Of a stretch of DNA of 64,000 nt, positions 9,778-18,600 are shown one piece after another. This stretch comes from Flavobacteriales bacterium (GTDB lineage Bacteria > Bacteroidota > Bacteroidia > Flavobacteriales_D > Crocinitomicaceae): NCBI GenBank assembly GCA_018883325.1, contig VEQH01000001.1, forward strand, positions 105,986 to 169,985, written 5' to 3'. Each line of letters begins with the position of its first letter. Within the stretch, counting starts at the first letter, position 1. The notes below the pieces were generated by a model that had not been told where the DNA came from, searched no databases, and saw nothing but the letters and a program-made list of their open reading frames with translations. A program made the position numbers and the translations under genes.

Positions 9778-12700
9778 TTAATCCATGCTTACATTCAAGC
9801 AAAGTCCTCTCAACTCATGTAACAATACATTGAAAGATTCAGGAATTCCTGGTTCAGGAATATTGTCTCCTTTAACGATTGCTTCGTAAGCTTTTGCACG
9901 ACCAGTTACATCATCCGATTTAACAGTTAAGATTTCTTGTAGGATATTAGATGCACCAAATGCTTCTAATGCCCAAACCTCCATCTCACCAAATCTTTGA
10001 CCTCCAAATTGCGCTTTACCACCCAAAGGCTGTTGCGTAATTAAAGAGTATGGTCCGATTGAACGTGCATGCATTTTATCATCAACCATGTGTGATAATT
10101 TCAACATGTAAATTACACCAACAGTTGCAGGTTGATCAAAACGTTCACCTGTTCCACCATCATGTAAATATGTTTTACCTGATTTTGGCACACCTGCTTT
10201 TGCAGTCCACTCATCAATTTCGTGAGGTTTAGCACCATCAAAAATTGGGGTTGCAAATTTAACACCTAATTTTTCACCTGCCCATCCAAGAACTGTTTCA
10301 TAAATCTGACCTAAGTTCATACGAGATGGTACACCAAGTGGATTCAATACGATATCAACAGGAGTTCCATCAGATAAGAATGGCATATCTTCCGCACGAA
10401 CGATATTGGCAACAATACCTTTATTTCCGTGACGTCCGGCCATTTTATCACCCACTTTTAACTTACGTTTTTTAGCAACATAAACTTTCGCTAATTTCAC
10501 GATTCCTGCAGGAAGTTCATCTCCAACTGAAATGTGGAATTTACGACGTTTGTAGTTTCCTAAAATATCATTTGATTTGATGTTAAAGTTGTGGATCAAA
10601 CGACTGATTAATTGATTGATTGCTGTATCAGCAGTCCAATTCAAAGGATTTACGATTGAATAATCTAAAGCGAATAATGCTTTGTGAGTAAATTTCGTTC
10701 CTTTTTTAATCAACTCTTCCTTAAAGTTATTGAAAACTCCAGAAGATTTATTTTCACCTAAAATCAACAATAATTTTTCTACCAATTTTTCTTTCAAATC
10801 AGCGAAGTCTTTTTGGTACTCTGCGTCAATTGTTTCAAGAACTGGTTTATCTTGATTTTTAGATTTTCTATCTTTAATTGCTCTTGAGAACAATTTTTTC
10901 TGAATAACTACACCTCTTAATGACGGTCCTGCTTTTAATGAAGCATCTTTTACATCACCAGCTTTATCACCAAAGATAGCACGTAATAATTTTTCTTCTG
11001 GTGAAGGATCAGTTTCTCCTTTTGGAGTAATTTTTCCAATTAAAATATCACCTTCTTTGATTTCTGCTCCAATTCGGATTAAACCGTTTTCATCAAGATC
11101 TTTTGTTGCTTCTTCACTTACGTTTGGAATATCTGAAGTTAATTCTTCCATTCCACGTTTAGTGTCACGAACTTCCAAAGAATACTCATCAATGTGAATA
11201 GAGGTGAATATATCGTTACGAACAACTTTTTCTGAAATCACAATCGCATCCTCAAAGTTGTATCCTTTCCAAGGCATGAATGCTACTTTCAAGTTTTGAC
11301 CAAGAGCTAATTCTCCTGCTTGTGTTGCATAACCTTCACATAAAACTTGCCCTGCTTCCACTCTATCACCTTTTTTAACAATCGGTTTCAAGTTGATACA
11401 AGTACTTTGATTTGTTTTTTGGAATTTCGTTAATGGATAGCGACTAACCTCACTGTCAAAACTTACAAGTTTATCTTCATCCGTCCAATCATAACGAATT
11501 ATGATTTCGTTTGCATCAACGTATTCAACTACTCCATTTCCTTCTGCATTGATTAATACGCGAGAATCTCTTGCAACTAATCTTTCGATTCCAGTTCCTA
11601 CAATTGGAGAATTTGGTCTCAATAATGGAACTGCTTGACGTTGCATGTTAGATCCCATCAAAGCACGGTTGGCATCATCATGCTCCAAGAATGGAATTGA
11701 AGATGCTGCAATCGATGCAATTTGATTTGCTCCAACATCCATTAAATGTAAATCTTTTGGAGGAAGAACTGGGAAATCACCTTCAAATCTAGCTTTCACT
11801 AAATCAGATAAGAAATTACCATTGTCATCTATAATCGCATTTGCTTGTGCAATTGTTTTTGAATCTTCTTCTTCAGCTGCTAAATAAATTGGCTCTTCGT
11901 GTAAAGCAACTTTACCATTTTCAACTTTACGGTAAGGAGTTTCAATGAAACCTAATTTATTCACTTTCGCAAATACACACAAAGAAGAAATCAAACCAAT
12001 GTTTGGACCTTCCGGTGTTTCAATCGTACACAAACGACCGTAATGCGTGTAGTGAACGTCACGTACCTCAAATCCTGCTCTTTCTCTAGATAAACCGCCT
12101 GGCCCTAGAGCAGACAATCTTCTTTTGTGAGTAACCTCAGAAAGTGGATTTGTTTGATCCATAAACTGAGAAAGCTGATTCGTTCCGAAGAATGAATTAA
12201 TTACGGAAGATAATGTTTTCGCATTGATCAAGTCAATTGGTGTAAATACTTCATTGTCACGAACATTCATACGCTCACGAATTGTTCTAGCCATACGAGC
12301 TAAACCAACACCAAATTGAGAATATAATTGCTCACCAACAGTTCTTACACGACGATTTGATAAGTGGTCAATATCATCAATATCTGCTTTTGAATTAATT
12401 AATTCAATTAAATATTTAATGATTTGAAGGATATCGTTTTTCGTTAAAACTCGAGAATCTTCTGAACTGTCTAAGTTTAATTTTTTATTTAAACGGAAAC
12501 GTCCAACTTCACCTAAATCGTAACGAGCATCTGAGAAGAATAATTTGTCAAATACACTTTTCGCCGTTTCATAGTCGGGTGGATCTGCGTTTCTTAATTG
12601 ACGGTAGATATGTTCAACCGCTTCTTTTTCAGAGTTAGAAATATCTTTTTGAAGCGTGTTGTAAATAATTGTATAATCAGTAGAATTTGCATCTTCTTTG

Positions 12701-13587
12701 TGTAAAATCAATGATTTTGCACCAGAATCTAAAATTGCATCTAAGTGATCGTCTGTAATCACAAGTTCTCTATCTAAGATTACTTCATTACGCTCAATAG
12801 ATACAACCTCTCCAGTATCTTCATCTACGAAATCCTCAATCCATGTTTTAAGAACTCTTGCAGCTAGACGACGTCCTACTAATTTTTTAAGATTTGCTTT
12901 GCTAACCTTAACTTCATCAGCAAGACCAAAAATCTCTAAGATATCTTTATCTGTTTCATAACCAATTGCACGGAACAATGTAGTTACAGGTAATTTTTTC
13001 TTTCTATCGATGTATGCATACATGATGTTATTGATATCAGTAGCAAATTCAATCCAAGAACCTTTAAAAGGAATAATTCTTGCTGAATATAACTTTGTAC
13101 CATTAGCGTGACGGCTTTGACCGAAGAAAACACCAGGTGATCTGTGTAATTGAGAAACGATAACACGTTCTGCACCATTTACAACAAATGAACCTTTCGG
13201 CGTCATATATGGAATTGTACCTAAGTAAACATCCTGAACGATTGTTTCAAAATCCTCATGTTCAGGATCTGTACAATATAATTTCAATTTTGCTTTTAAC
13301 GGAACGCTATAGGTTAAACCTCTTTCAATACATTCCTCTATTGAATATCTTGGTGGATCAATAAAATAATCCAAGAATTCTAATACGAATTGATTTCGAG
13401 TATCTGTGATAGGAAAGTTTTCAGCGAAAACTTTGAATAGACCTTCACTATCTCTGTTTTCAGGAGTTGTTTCAAGTTGAAAAAACTCTCTAAATGATTT
13501 TAACTGAATCTCCAGAAAATCTGGGTATTCAAATTGGTTTTTGCTTGAAGCAAAATTAATTCGGGTTGAATTATTTGATGTTGCCAA
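9778..13587 (-). CDS. rpoB: DNA-directed RNA polymerase beta subunit
   Basis: The beta subunit of RNA polymerase is complete at 1269 residues. Recognisable parts include the protrusion and lobe, the rifampicin region with [18 protein letters not shown] and [13 protein letters not shown], the [17 protein letters not shown] segment, and the C-terminal clamp region [20 protein letters not shown]. The start is a TTG at 13585-13587: it gives the expected N-terminus ([20 protein letters not shown]), no in-frame ATG occurs upstream before a stop, and the next methionine is too far inside. A terminator-like hairpin separates it from rplL. Confidence 0.97.
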   Translation of the reverse strand: MATSNNSTRINFASSKNQFEYPDFLEIQLKSFREFFQLETTPENRDSEGLFKVFAENFPITDTRNQFVLEFLDYFIDPPRYSIEECIERGLTYSVPLKAKLKLYCTDPEHEDFETIVQDVYLGTIPYMTPKGSFVVNGAERVIVSQLHRSPGVFFGQSRHANGTKLYSARIIPFKGSWIEFATDINNIMYAYIDRKKKLPVTTLFRAIGYETDKDILEIFGLADEVKVSKANLKKLVGRRLAARVLKTWIEDFVDEDTGEVVSIERNEVILDRELVITDDHLDAILDSGAKSLILHKEDANSTDYTIIYNTLQKDISNSEKEAVEHIYRQLRNADPPDYETAKSVFDKLFFSDARYDLGEVGRFRLNKKLNLDSSEDSRVLTKNDILQIIKYLIELINSKADIDDIDHLSNRRVRTVGEQLYSQFGVGLARMARTIRERMNVRDNEVFTPIDLINAKTLSSVINSFFGTNQLSQFMDQTNPLSEVTHKRRLSALGPGGLSRERAGFEVRDVHYTHYGRLCTIETPEGPNIGLISSLCVFAKVNKLGFIETPYRKVENGKVALHEEPIYLAAEEEDSKTIAQANAIIDDNGNFLSDLVKARFEGDFPVLPPKDLHLMDVGANQIASIAASSIPFLEHDDANRALMGSNMQRQAVPLLRPNSPIVGTGIERLVARDSRVLINAEGNGVVEYVDANEIIIRYDWTDEDKLVSFDSEVSRYPLTKFQKTNQSTCINLKPIVKKGDRVEAGQVLCEGYATQAGELALGQNLKVAFMPWKGYNFEDAIVISEKVVRNDIFTSIHIDEYSLEVRDTKRGMEELTSDIPNVSEEATKDLDENGLIRIGAEIKEGDILIGKITPKGETDPSPEEKLLRAIFGDKAGDVKDASLKAGPSLRGVVIQKKLFSRAIKDRKSKNQDKPVLETIDAEYQKDFADLKEKLVEKLLLILGENKSSGVFNNFKEELIKKGTKFTHKALFALDYSIVNPLNWTADTAINQLISRLIHNFNIKSNDILGNYKRRKFHISVGDELPAGIVKLAKVYVAKKRKLKVGDKMAGRHGNKGIVANIVRAEDMPFLSDGTPVDIVLNPLGVPSRMNLGQIYETVLGWAGEKLGVKFATPIFDGAKPHEIDEWTAKAGVPKSGKTYLHDGGTGERFDQPATVGVIYMLKLSHMVDDKMHARSIGPYSLITQQPLGGKAQFGGQRFGEMEVWALEAFGASNILQEILTVKSDDVTGRAKAYEAIVKGDNIPEPGIPESFNVLLHELRGLCLNVSMD

Positions 13588-13635
13588 GGCTTTATTTTTT
13601 TAGGTTATTGTATTCTTTGTAACAAGATAAATGCT

Positions 13636-13680
13636 TAAAAACAGAACAAGGCATCCGCAAAATTGCGATGCCTGTTCTGT
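13636..13680 (-). terminator. rplL-rpoB intergenic hairpin (terminator/attenuator)
   Basis: On the minus strand ACAGAACAGGCATCGCAA and its partner TTGCGGATGCCTTGTTCTGT form a stem of about 18 bp with one bulged base, followed directly by TTTT. It lies 15 bases after the rplL stop and about 55 before the rpoB start. Enterobacteria have a partial terminator at the same place that sets the ratio of L7/L12 to polymerase; the same role here is inferred from position and form. Confidence 0.8.
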
Positions 13681-13695
13681 GTATGAAGAGGTAAA

Positions 13696-14070
13696 TTACT
13701 TAACTTCTACTTCTGCTCCAGCTTCTTCTAGAGACTTTTTAAGCCCTTCAGCTTCGTCTTTAGAAACTCCTTCTTTCAAAACAGAAGGTGCAGCATCAAC
13801 TAGGTCTTTAGATTCTTTCAAACCGTTACCTGTTAATTCTTTTACAAGTTTGACAACTGCAAGTTTGTTAGGACCACCAGCTTTAAGAATTACGTTGAAT
13901 TCTGTTTGCTCTACTACTTCTTCAGCAGCAGCAGCTCCACCTGCCATCATAACCGGTGCCGCAGCCGCTGGTTCGATTCCGTATTCATCTTTAAGAATTG
14001 TTGCCAACTCATTTACTTCTTTAACCGTTAGGTTTACTAATGTTTCTGCAATTTGCTTTAAATCAGCCAT
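13696..14070 (-). CDS. rplL: 50S ribosomal protein L7/L12
   Basis: L7/L12 forms the flexible stalk of the large subunit that recruits translation factors. The 124 residues show the N-terminal dimerisation helices ([20 protein letters not shown]), an alanine-rich hinge (about 35-52, [17 protein letters not shown]), and the globular C-terminal domain with the factor-binding [20 protein letters not shown] helix. It follows rplJ by 32 bases and is separated from rpoB by a strong hairpin, which allows more L7/L12 than polymerase to be made. Confidence 0.98.
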   Translation of the reverse strand: MADLKQIAETLVNLTVKEVNELATILKDEYGIEPAAAAPVMMAGGAAAAEEVVEQTEFNVILKAGGPNKLAVVKLVKELTGNGLKESKDLVDAAPSVLKEGVSKDEAEGLKKSLEEAGAEVEVK

Positions 14071-14102
14071 TTTATTTTATTTTAAAAAGGGTTTAATAAT
14101 AA

Positions 14103-14624
14103 TTATGCTCTTTCTTCGAGCGTTTTAAGGATACCTGCAATTTTACTTCCAGCACCTGTAAGACCAGATAATACATTCTTAGCAGGACTTTGTAACAATC
14201 CGATGATTTCACCAACCAATTCTTCTTTGCTTTTCAACGATTCAAGAACTGATAACTGATTGTCACCAATAAACACTGCTTCATCAATGTATGCACCTTT
14301 CAAGATTGGTTTTGCGTTTTTCTTACGAAAATCTGCAATCAATTTTGCTGGAGCGTTTGCAACTTCACTGAACATTACTGAAGTAGAACCTTTCAATGTA
14401 TCTCTCAATCCACCGAAATCTTTTCCTTCAACACGATCCATTGCTTTTTCTAACAAAGCATTTTTAACCACTCGCATTTGGATGTTAGATTGAAAACATC
14501 TTCTACGAAGCGTGTTAATAGTATCAACTGTTAATTCTGCAGTATCTGTTAAATAAACAACATTGTTCGCTGTTAAATCAGCTGCCAAATCGTCTATGTA
14601 TTTTGCTTTTTCTTCTCTTGTCAT
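14103..14624 (-). CDS. rplJ: 50S ribosomal protein L10
   Basis: L10 anchors the L7/L12 dimers to the ribosomal stalk base. The 173 residues fit the family: the N-terminal RNA-binding domain with TREEKAKYIDDLAADL and RRRCFQSNIQMRVVKNALLE, and the C-terminal helix that binds L7/L12. It starts only 11 bases after the rplA stop. The long leader that carries the L10 autoregulatory site before rplJ in enterobacteria is therefore absent here, and any autocontrol would have to act elsewhere. Confidence 0.97.
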   Translation of the reverse strand: MTREEKAKYIDDLAADLTANNVVYLTDTAELTVDTINTLRRRCFQSNIQMRVVKNALLEKAMDRVEGKDFGGLRDTLKGSTSVMFSEVANAPAKLIADFRKKNAKPILKGAYIDEAVFIGDNQLSVLESLKSKEELVGEIIGLLQSPAKNVLSGLTGAGSKIAGILKTLEERA

Positions 14625-14635
14625 TTTCTTAAGTA

Positions 14636-15331
14636 TTAAGCATTAACAGACTTAGCGTCAATTTGAATACCAGGACTCATTGTTGCGCTTAGATAAACAC
14701 TTTTGATGTAAGTACCTTTTGCAGCTGATGGTTTCAACTTGATTAAAGTTTGAATCAATTCATGAGCATTCTCACGGATTTTTTCTCCTTCAAAACTAGT
14801 TTTACCTATAGAAGAGTGAATGATACCGTATTTATCAACTTTAAAGTCGATTTTACCAGCTTTCACTTCTTGCACTGCTTTACCTACTTCCATTGTTACA
14901 GTTCCAGTTTTTGGATTCGGCATTAATCCACGAGGTCCTAAAATACGACCTAATGCACCAACTTTACCCATTACTGAAGGCATAGTAATAATTACGTCAA
15001 CTGATGTCCATCCTGCTTTAATTTTAGCAATATAGTCATCTAAACCAACGAAATCAGCACCTGCTTCAACTGCTTCAGCTTCTTTGTCTGGCGTACACAA
15101 AACAAGAACCTTAACATCTTTACCTGTACCATGTGGAAGGGCTACTGTACCTCTTACCATTTGATTTGCTTTTCTAGGATCTACACCTAAACGTACACAA
15201 ATATCAACGGAAGCATCAAATTTAGTGGTTGAAATACCTTTTACCAAATCACATGCTTCTGTTAGAGTGTAAGCTTTTGACAAATCAAATTTTGCCAAAA
15301 TCTCTTTTCTTTTCTTTGAAACTCTTTTCAT
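14636..15331 (-). CDS. rplA: 50S ribosomal protein L1
   Basis: L1 binds 23S rRNA at the mobile stalk near the E site and in many bacteria also represses its own operon. The 231 residues include the characteristic [19 protein letters not shown] segment and the [13 protein letters not shown] region. It follows rplK by 9 bases. A possible mRNA binding site for it lies in the nusG-rplK gap (see 15790-15865). Confidence 0.98.
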   Translation of the reverse strand: MKRVSKKRKEILAKFDLSKAYTLTEACDLVKGISTTKFDASVDICVRLGVDPRKANQMVRGTVALPHGTGKDVKVLVLCTPDKEAEAVEAGADFVGLDDYIAKIKAGWTSVDVIITMPSVMGKVGALGRILGPRGLMPNPKTGTVTMEVGKAVQEVKAGKIDFKVDKYGIIHSSIGKTSFEGEKIRENAHELIQTLIKLKPSAAKGTYIKSVYLSATMSPGIQIDAKSVNA

Positions 15332-15340
15332 ACCACTAAA

Positions 15341-15787
15341 TTATTTGGATTTTGGTGCTTCACCACCTTTAACTGTAACTCCCATACTTCTTGCAGTACC
15401 TGCAACCATACGCATCGCTGCGTCAACTGTGAAACAATTCAAATCAGGAAGTTTATCTTCAGCAATTAGACGTACTTGATCCCAAGAAATGGCACCAACT
15501 TTAACTCTATTTGGTTCAGATGAACCTTTTTTGATTTTTGTGTGTTCAATAATTTGAACAGCTGCTGGGGGAGTTTTTAAAACAAAATCAAAAGATTTAT
15601 CACCGTAAACAGTGATAACAACTGGAACAACTTTCCCCATTTTGTCTTGTGTTCTAGCATTAAACTGCTTACAAAACTCCATGATGTTCACACCTTTCGC
15701 ACCTAATGCAGGACCGATTGGCGGAGATGGGTTAGCTGCACCACCTTTGACCTGTAATTTGATCAATGCTGCTACTTCTTTAGCCAT
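15341..15787 (-). CDS. rplK: 50S ribosomal protein L11
   Basis: L11 binds the GTPase-associated region of 23S rRNA. The 148 residues begin with the conserved proline-rich switch ([20 protein letters not shown]) and contain [15 protein letters not shown], then the C-terminal RNA-binding domain ending in [12 protein letters not shown]. It is the first gene after an unusually long 82-base gap in an otherwise tightly packed operon, which suggests a leader with a regulatory role. Confidence 0.98.
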   Translation of the reverse strand: MAKEVAALIKLQVKGGAANPSPPIGPALGAKGVNIMEFCKQFNARTQDKMGKVVPVVITVYGDKSFDFVLKTPPAAVQIIEHTKIKKGSSEPNRVKVGAISWDQVRLIAEDKLPDLNCFTVDAAMRMVAGTARSMGVTVKGGEAPKSK

Positions 15788-15789
15788 AT

Positions 15790-15865
15790 ATATAAATTTG
15801 TGTAGTCAAACGTGAGTAATTAATGGGAAGCTTTAATCATCGTTCTCACTCCTACGGGTTAATAC
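15790..15865 (-). promoter_or_regulatory. nusG-rplK leader, candidate L1 autoregulatory site
   Basis: The 82 bases between nusG and rplK read, on the minus strand, GTAGGAGTGAGAACGATGAT then TAAAGCTTCCCATTAATTAC and TCACG. GTGAG and CTCAC can close a short stem around an internal region. L1 represses rplKA by binding the leader of this unit in several bacteria. The spacing, and the presence of structured, non-AT-rich sequence in a dense operon, make this a candidate, but I cannot match it to a covariance model by eye. Confidence 0.4.
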
Positions 15866-15869
15866 AATT

Positions 15870-16421
15870 TTATCCTTCTTTTTCTACTTGCATGTAACTT
15901 AACTCAAGAAGATTTTTTCTACCGAAAATTTTAACCATAACTTTCAGTTTCTTTTTATCTTCATTGATTTCGTCAATTACACCAGAGAAATTATTGAACG
16001 GACCGTCGATAACTTTGACAGATTCTCCAATAACGAAAGGTATTTTTAATTCTTCTTCGTTTTCTGCTAATTCGTCAACTTTTCCAAGTATTCGATTAAC
16101 TTCAGATAAACGCATTGGAACAGGTTCTCCTCCTTTTACGGTTCCTAAAAATCCGATAACATTTGGAATTCCTTTTATAACGTGCGAAACCTCACCTACA
16201 AGTGCAGCTTCGATTAAAACATATCCTGGAAGAAAGGCTTTTTCCTTGTTTACTTTTTTTCCGTTTTGAATTTTGAAAACTTTCTCCGTTGGGATTAGAA
16301 CTTGATTCACGTAATCGTTCAACTTCATTCTAGTGATTTCCAACTCTAGGTATTCTTTCACCTTCTTCTCTTTCCCACTAACAGCGCGAACGACATACCA
16401 TTTTTTAACTATTTCTCCCAT
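15870..16421 (-). CDS. nusG: transcription termination/antitermination protein NusG
   Basis: NusG couples RNA polymerase to ribosomes or Rho. The 183 residues have the N-terminal NGN domain (KKWYVVRAVSGKEKKVKEYL, then VLIPTEKVFK and FLPGYVLIEA) and a C-terminal KOW domain (GESVKVIDGPFNNFSGVIDE). It is 9 bases downstream of secE, the usual pairing. No insertion or truncation is visible. Confidence 0.97.
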   Translation of the reverse strand: MGEIVKKWYVVRAVSGKEKKVKEYLELEITRMKLNDYVNQVLIPTEKVFKIQNGKKVNKEKAFLPGYVLIEAALVGEVSHVIKGIPNVIGFLGTVKGGEPVPMRLSEVNRILGKVDELAENEEELKIPFVIGESVKVIDGPFNNFSGVIDEINEDKKKLKVMVKIFGRKNLLELSYMQVEKEG

Positions 16422-16430
16422 TTGTTATTC

Positions 16431-16652
16431 TTAGAAAGTTCCGTAAATAAATCCAATTAGTCCTTTCCAAAGTGAATCAGCTTCACCTGTAATACCGAAG
16501 ATATAATCCATTAAGAATATAACGAGGGAAATCAATACAGAGGATACAACTACAAGAATTGTATTATTCTGTAATTCTTTCCATGTAGGCCAAGTAACAT
16601 TGTGAACCATTTCATGGTATGTATCTTGGAAATATGTTCTAATTTTTGACAC
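16431..16652 (-). CDS. secE: preprotein translocase subunit SecE
   Basis: SecE is the small clamp of the SecYEG channel. Starting at GTG 16652 it is 73 residues (start SKIRTYFQDTYHEMVHNVTW) with the family signature VTWPTWKELQNNT and one membrane helix (about 38-62). A longer reading from 16730 would run through the tRNA-Trp gene and is rejected; the GTG fits the usual SecE N-terminus. It lies 20 bases after tRNA-Trp and 9 before nusG. Confidence 0.93.
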   Translation of the reverse strand: MSKIRTYFQDTYHEMVHNVTWPTWKELQNNTILVVVSSVLISLVIFLMDYIFGITGEADSLWKGLIGFIYGTF

Positions 16653-16672
16653 GTACTTTGTATTATGTTGTG

Positions 16673-16745
16673 CACGGGCGGTAGGGCTCGAACCCACGAC
16701 CAATGGTTTTGGAAACCACCACTCTACCAACTGAGCTACACCCGT
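16673..16745 (-). tRNA. tRNA-Trp (CCA)
   Basis: The minus strand folds into a full cloverleaf of 73 bases: acceptor ACGGGTG with CGCCCGT, D arm from GCTCAGTTGGTAGAG, anticodon loop TTCCAAA giving CCA, and the T arm around GGGTTCGAGCCC. The discriminator is G and the 3' CCA is not encoded. A tRNA-Trp between tuf and secE is a widespread bacterial arrangement. Confidence 0.97.
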
Positions 16746-16746
16746 T

Positions 16747-16777
16747 TAAAAAGGGGAGTTTGATTAAAAACTCCCCT
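16747..16777 (-). terminator. tuf terminator
   Basis: On the minus strand AGGGGAGTTT and AAACTCCCCT form a perfect 10-bp stem with a 6-base loop, followed by TTTT, ending 2 bases before tRNA-Trp. This should separate tuf transcription from the tRNA-Trp-secE-nusG unit or act as a partial terminator. Confidence 0.85.
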
Positions 16778-16802
16778 AGTATTAATTTATGTTTTTTACT
16801 TA

Positions 16803-17990
16803 TTATGCTACGATTTCAGTAACCTGACCAGCACCTACAGTTCTACCACCTTCACGGATAGCGAAACGTAAACCTTTGTCCATTGCTACTGGAACGATCA
16901 ATTTAACATTGATTGTAACGTTATCACCTGGCATAACCATTTCACGACCATCAGTTAAAAGGATTTCACCTGTAACGTCAGTTGTACGGAAATAGAATTG
17001 AGGACGATATTTGTTATGGAATGGTGTGTGACGACCACCTTCTTCTTTTTTCAATACGTAGATCTCAGCTTTAAACTCTTGGTGAGGTTTAACAGATCCT
17101 GGTTTACAAATAACCATTCCACGTTTGATTTGAGATTTCTCAATACCTCTTAATAATAAACCAACGTTATCACCTGCTTCACCACGGTCAAGGATTTTAC
17201 GGAACATCTCAACACCTGTTACAGTAGAAGTTAATTTCAATTCACCCATTCCTAAGATTTCAACTGGCTCACCTGAATTGATAACACCTGTTTCGATACG
17301 TCCTGTTGCTACTGTACCACGACCTGTAATCGTAAATACGTCTTCAACTGGCATTAAGAAAGGCTTATCAACATCACGTGGAGGAAGTTCGATATATGTA
17401 TCAACTGCATCCATTAAATCTTCAACAGTTTTAACCCATTTTTCTTCACCATTCAATGCTCCTAAAGCAGAACCTTGAATAACTGGAGCGTTGTCACCAT
17501 CGTAGCTGTAGAAAGAAAGTAACTCACGTACTTCCATTTCAACTAACTCTAATAACTCAGCGTCATCAACCATATCCACTTTATTCATGAATACAACCAA
17601 TCTAGGAACACCAACTTGTTTTCCTAAAAGGATGTGCTCACGTGTTTGAGGCATTGGTCCATCAGTTGCAGCAACAACCAAAATAGCACCGTCCATTTGA
17701 GCAGCACCAGTAACCATGTTCTTTACGTAATCCGCGTGACCTGGACAGTCAACGTGTGCGTAATGACGGTTTGCCGTTTCATACTCGATGTGAGATGTGT
17801 TAATAGTGATACCACGTTCTTTTTCTTCAGGTGCATTGTCAATTGAAGAGAAATCACGAACTTTTGCTAATCCTTTAGAAGCTAATACGCTTGAGATAGC
17901 TGCTGTTAACGTAGTTTTACCGTGGTCAACGTGCCCGATAGTACCAATGTTAACGTGCGGTTTGGAACGGTCAAAATTTTCCTTAGCCAT
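16803..17990 (-). CDS. tuf: elongation factor Tu
   Basis: EF-Tu delivers aminoacyl-tRNA to the ribosome. The 395 residues contain the GTPase motifs GHVDHGKT (19-26), DCPGH and NKVD, followed by domains 2 and 3 ([13 protein letters not shown] and [16 protein letters not shown]). It is the only tuf in the window and sits between a four-tRNA cluster and tRNA-Trp, in the same order as the tufB locus of enterobacteria. Confidence 0.99.
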   Translation of the reverse strand: MAKENFDRSKPHVNIGTIGHVDHGKTTLTAAISSVLASKGLAKVRDFSSIDNAPEEKERGITINTSHIEYETANRHYAHVDCPGHADYVKNMVTGAAQMDGAILVVAATDGPMPQTREHILLGKQVGVPRLVVFMNKVDMVDDAELLELVEMEVRELLSFYSYDGDNAPVIQGSALGALNGEEKWVKTVEDLMDAVDTYIELPPRDVDKPFLMPVEDVFTITGRGTVATGRIETGVINSGEPVEILGMGELKLTSTVTGVEMFRKILDRGEAGDNVGLLLRGIEKSQIKRGMVICKPGSVKPHQEFKAEIYVLKKEEGGRHTPFHNKYRPQFYFRTTDVTGEILLTDGREMVMPGDNVTINVKLIVPVAMDKGLRFAIREGGRTVGAGQVTEIVA

Positions 17991-18036
17991 TTTTGTTATT
18001 TGTTACTTAGTTAATAATATACTTATTTTATAATAG

Positions 18037-18051
18037 ATCCGATGTTCGGAT
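18037..18051 (-). promoter_or_regulatory. small hairpin in the tuf leader
   Basis: ATCCGA-ACA-TCGGAT is a perfect 6-bp stem with a 3-base loop, 46 bases upstream of the tuf start and 18 after tRNA-Thr(GGT). It may help processing of the tRNA-tuf transcript. Only the inverted repeat is observed. Confidence 0.35.
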
Positions 18052-18069
18052 TTAATCCTTTTTATCTTG

Positions 18070-18141
18070 AGCCAATGACGAGATTTGAACTCGTGGCCTC
18101 TTCCTTACCAAGGAAGCGCTCTACCCCTGAGCTACACCGGC
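18070..18141 (-). tRNA. tRNA-Thr (GGT)
   Basis: This 72-base cloverleaf has acceptor GCCGGTG with CATTGGC (two G-U pairs), D arm GCTCAGGGGTAGAGC, anticodon stem CTTCC/GGAAG with loop TTGGTAA giving GGT, and T loop TTCAAAT. The discriminator is T and CCA is not encoded. It is the last tRNA of the cluster before tuf. Confidence 0.96.
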
Positions 18142-18171
18142 GCTCAATTTTATTTTTTTTCTTTGAAAGTG

Positions 18172-18244
18172 AGCGGGAGACGAGATTCGAACTCGCGACG
18201 TTCAGCTTGGAAGGCTGACGCTCTACCAACTGAGCTACTCCCGC
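18172..18244 (-). tRNA. tRNA-Gly (TCC)
   Basis: This 73-base cloverleaf has acceptor GCGGGAG with CTCCCGC, anticodon stem TCAGC/GCTGA with loop CTTCCAA giving TCC, and T arm GCGAG/CTCGT around TTCGAAT. CCA is not encoded. Confidence 0.97.
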
Positions 18245-18261
18245 TTTTTTAAACTTTCCTG

Positions 18262-18343
18262 TGGGGGTGGATGGACTCGAACCAACGATACCTTACGGTG
18301 ACAGATTTACAGTCTGCTGCAATAGCCACTATGCGACACCCCC
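18262..18343 (-). tRNA. tRNA-Tyr (GTA)
   Basis: This is an 82-base class II tRNA with a long variable arm (CACCGTAAGGT region). The acceptor GGGGGTG pairs with CACCCCC, and the anticodon loop CTGTAAA between GCAGA and TCTGT gives GTA. The T stem contains one T-T mismatch as I fold it. Discriminator A; CCA is not encoded. Confidence 0.95.
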
Positions 18344-18354
18344 AACAATTTCCG

Positions 18355-18428
18355 AGCCGATGGAGGGATTCGAACCCCCGACCAGCTGATTACAAATCAG
18401 CTGCTCTGGCCAACTGAGCTACATCGGC
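18355..18428 (-). tRNA. tRNA-Thr (TGT)
   Basis: This 74-base cloverleaf has acceptor GCCGATG with CATCGGC, anticodon stem GCTGA/TCAGC with loop TTTGTAA giving TGT, and T arm GGGGG/CCCTC around TTCGAAT. It is the first tRNA of the cluster and so lies next to the likely promoter. Confidence 0.97.
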
Positions 18429-18446
18429 AAATTAATGTTGATACAT

Positions 18447-18474
18447 CAAATAAAAGAACTTGTTTAACCCTCAA
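18447..18474 (-). promoter_or_regulatory. candidate promoter of the tRNA-tuf cluster
   Basis: Upstream of tRNA-Thr(TGT), the minus strand shows TTGA (18474-18471) and, about 17 bases later, TTTATTTG (18454-18447), close to the Bacteroidota TTTG / TAnnTTTG form. The -7 match is imperfect, so this is a candidate only. Confidence 0.4.
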
Positions 18475-18600
18475 CTGTTGTTTTTGGGAATGCAAATGTA
18501 TGAATCTTTTTTTTATCTCAAAGAACTTTTTTAAAAATATTTTAATTTTTTTTTTCTTCTGCTCATTTTTCAAGTTAATCACTCGTTAATATATTTAATT

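Noticed and set aside
10050..10232. Short plus-strand frames opposite rpoB and rpoC
   Set aside because: They are antisense to highly conserved coding sequence, with no credible starts.
13631..14128. 165-codon frame opposite rplL
   Set aside because: Antisense shadow of a conserved ribosomal protein gene; Ser/Thr/Ala-rich composition is typical of a reversed frame.
14625..14635. L10 leader regulatory RNA upstream of rplJ
   Set aside because: Only 11 bases separate rplA and rplJ.
16653..16730. Upstream extension of secE giving a 99-residue protein
   Set aside because: It runs through the tRNA-Trp gene; the GTG at 16652 gives the expected SecE N-terminus.
18397..18582. Open frame over the start of the tRNA cluster
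   Set aside because: It overlaps tRNA-Thr(TGT) on the same strand and has low-complexity sequence with no family similarity.
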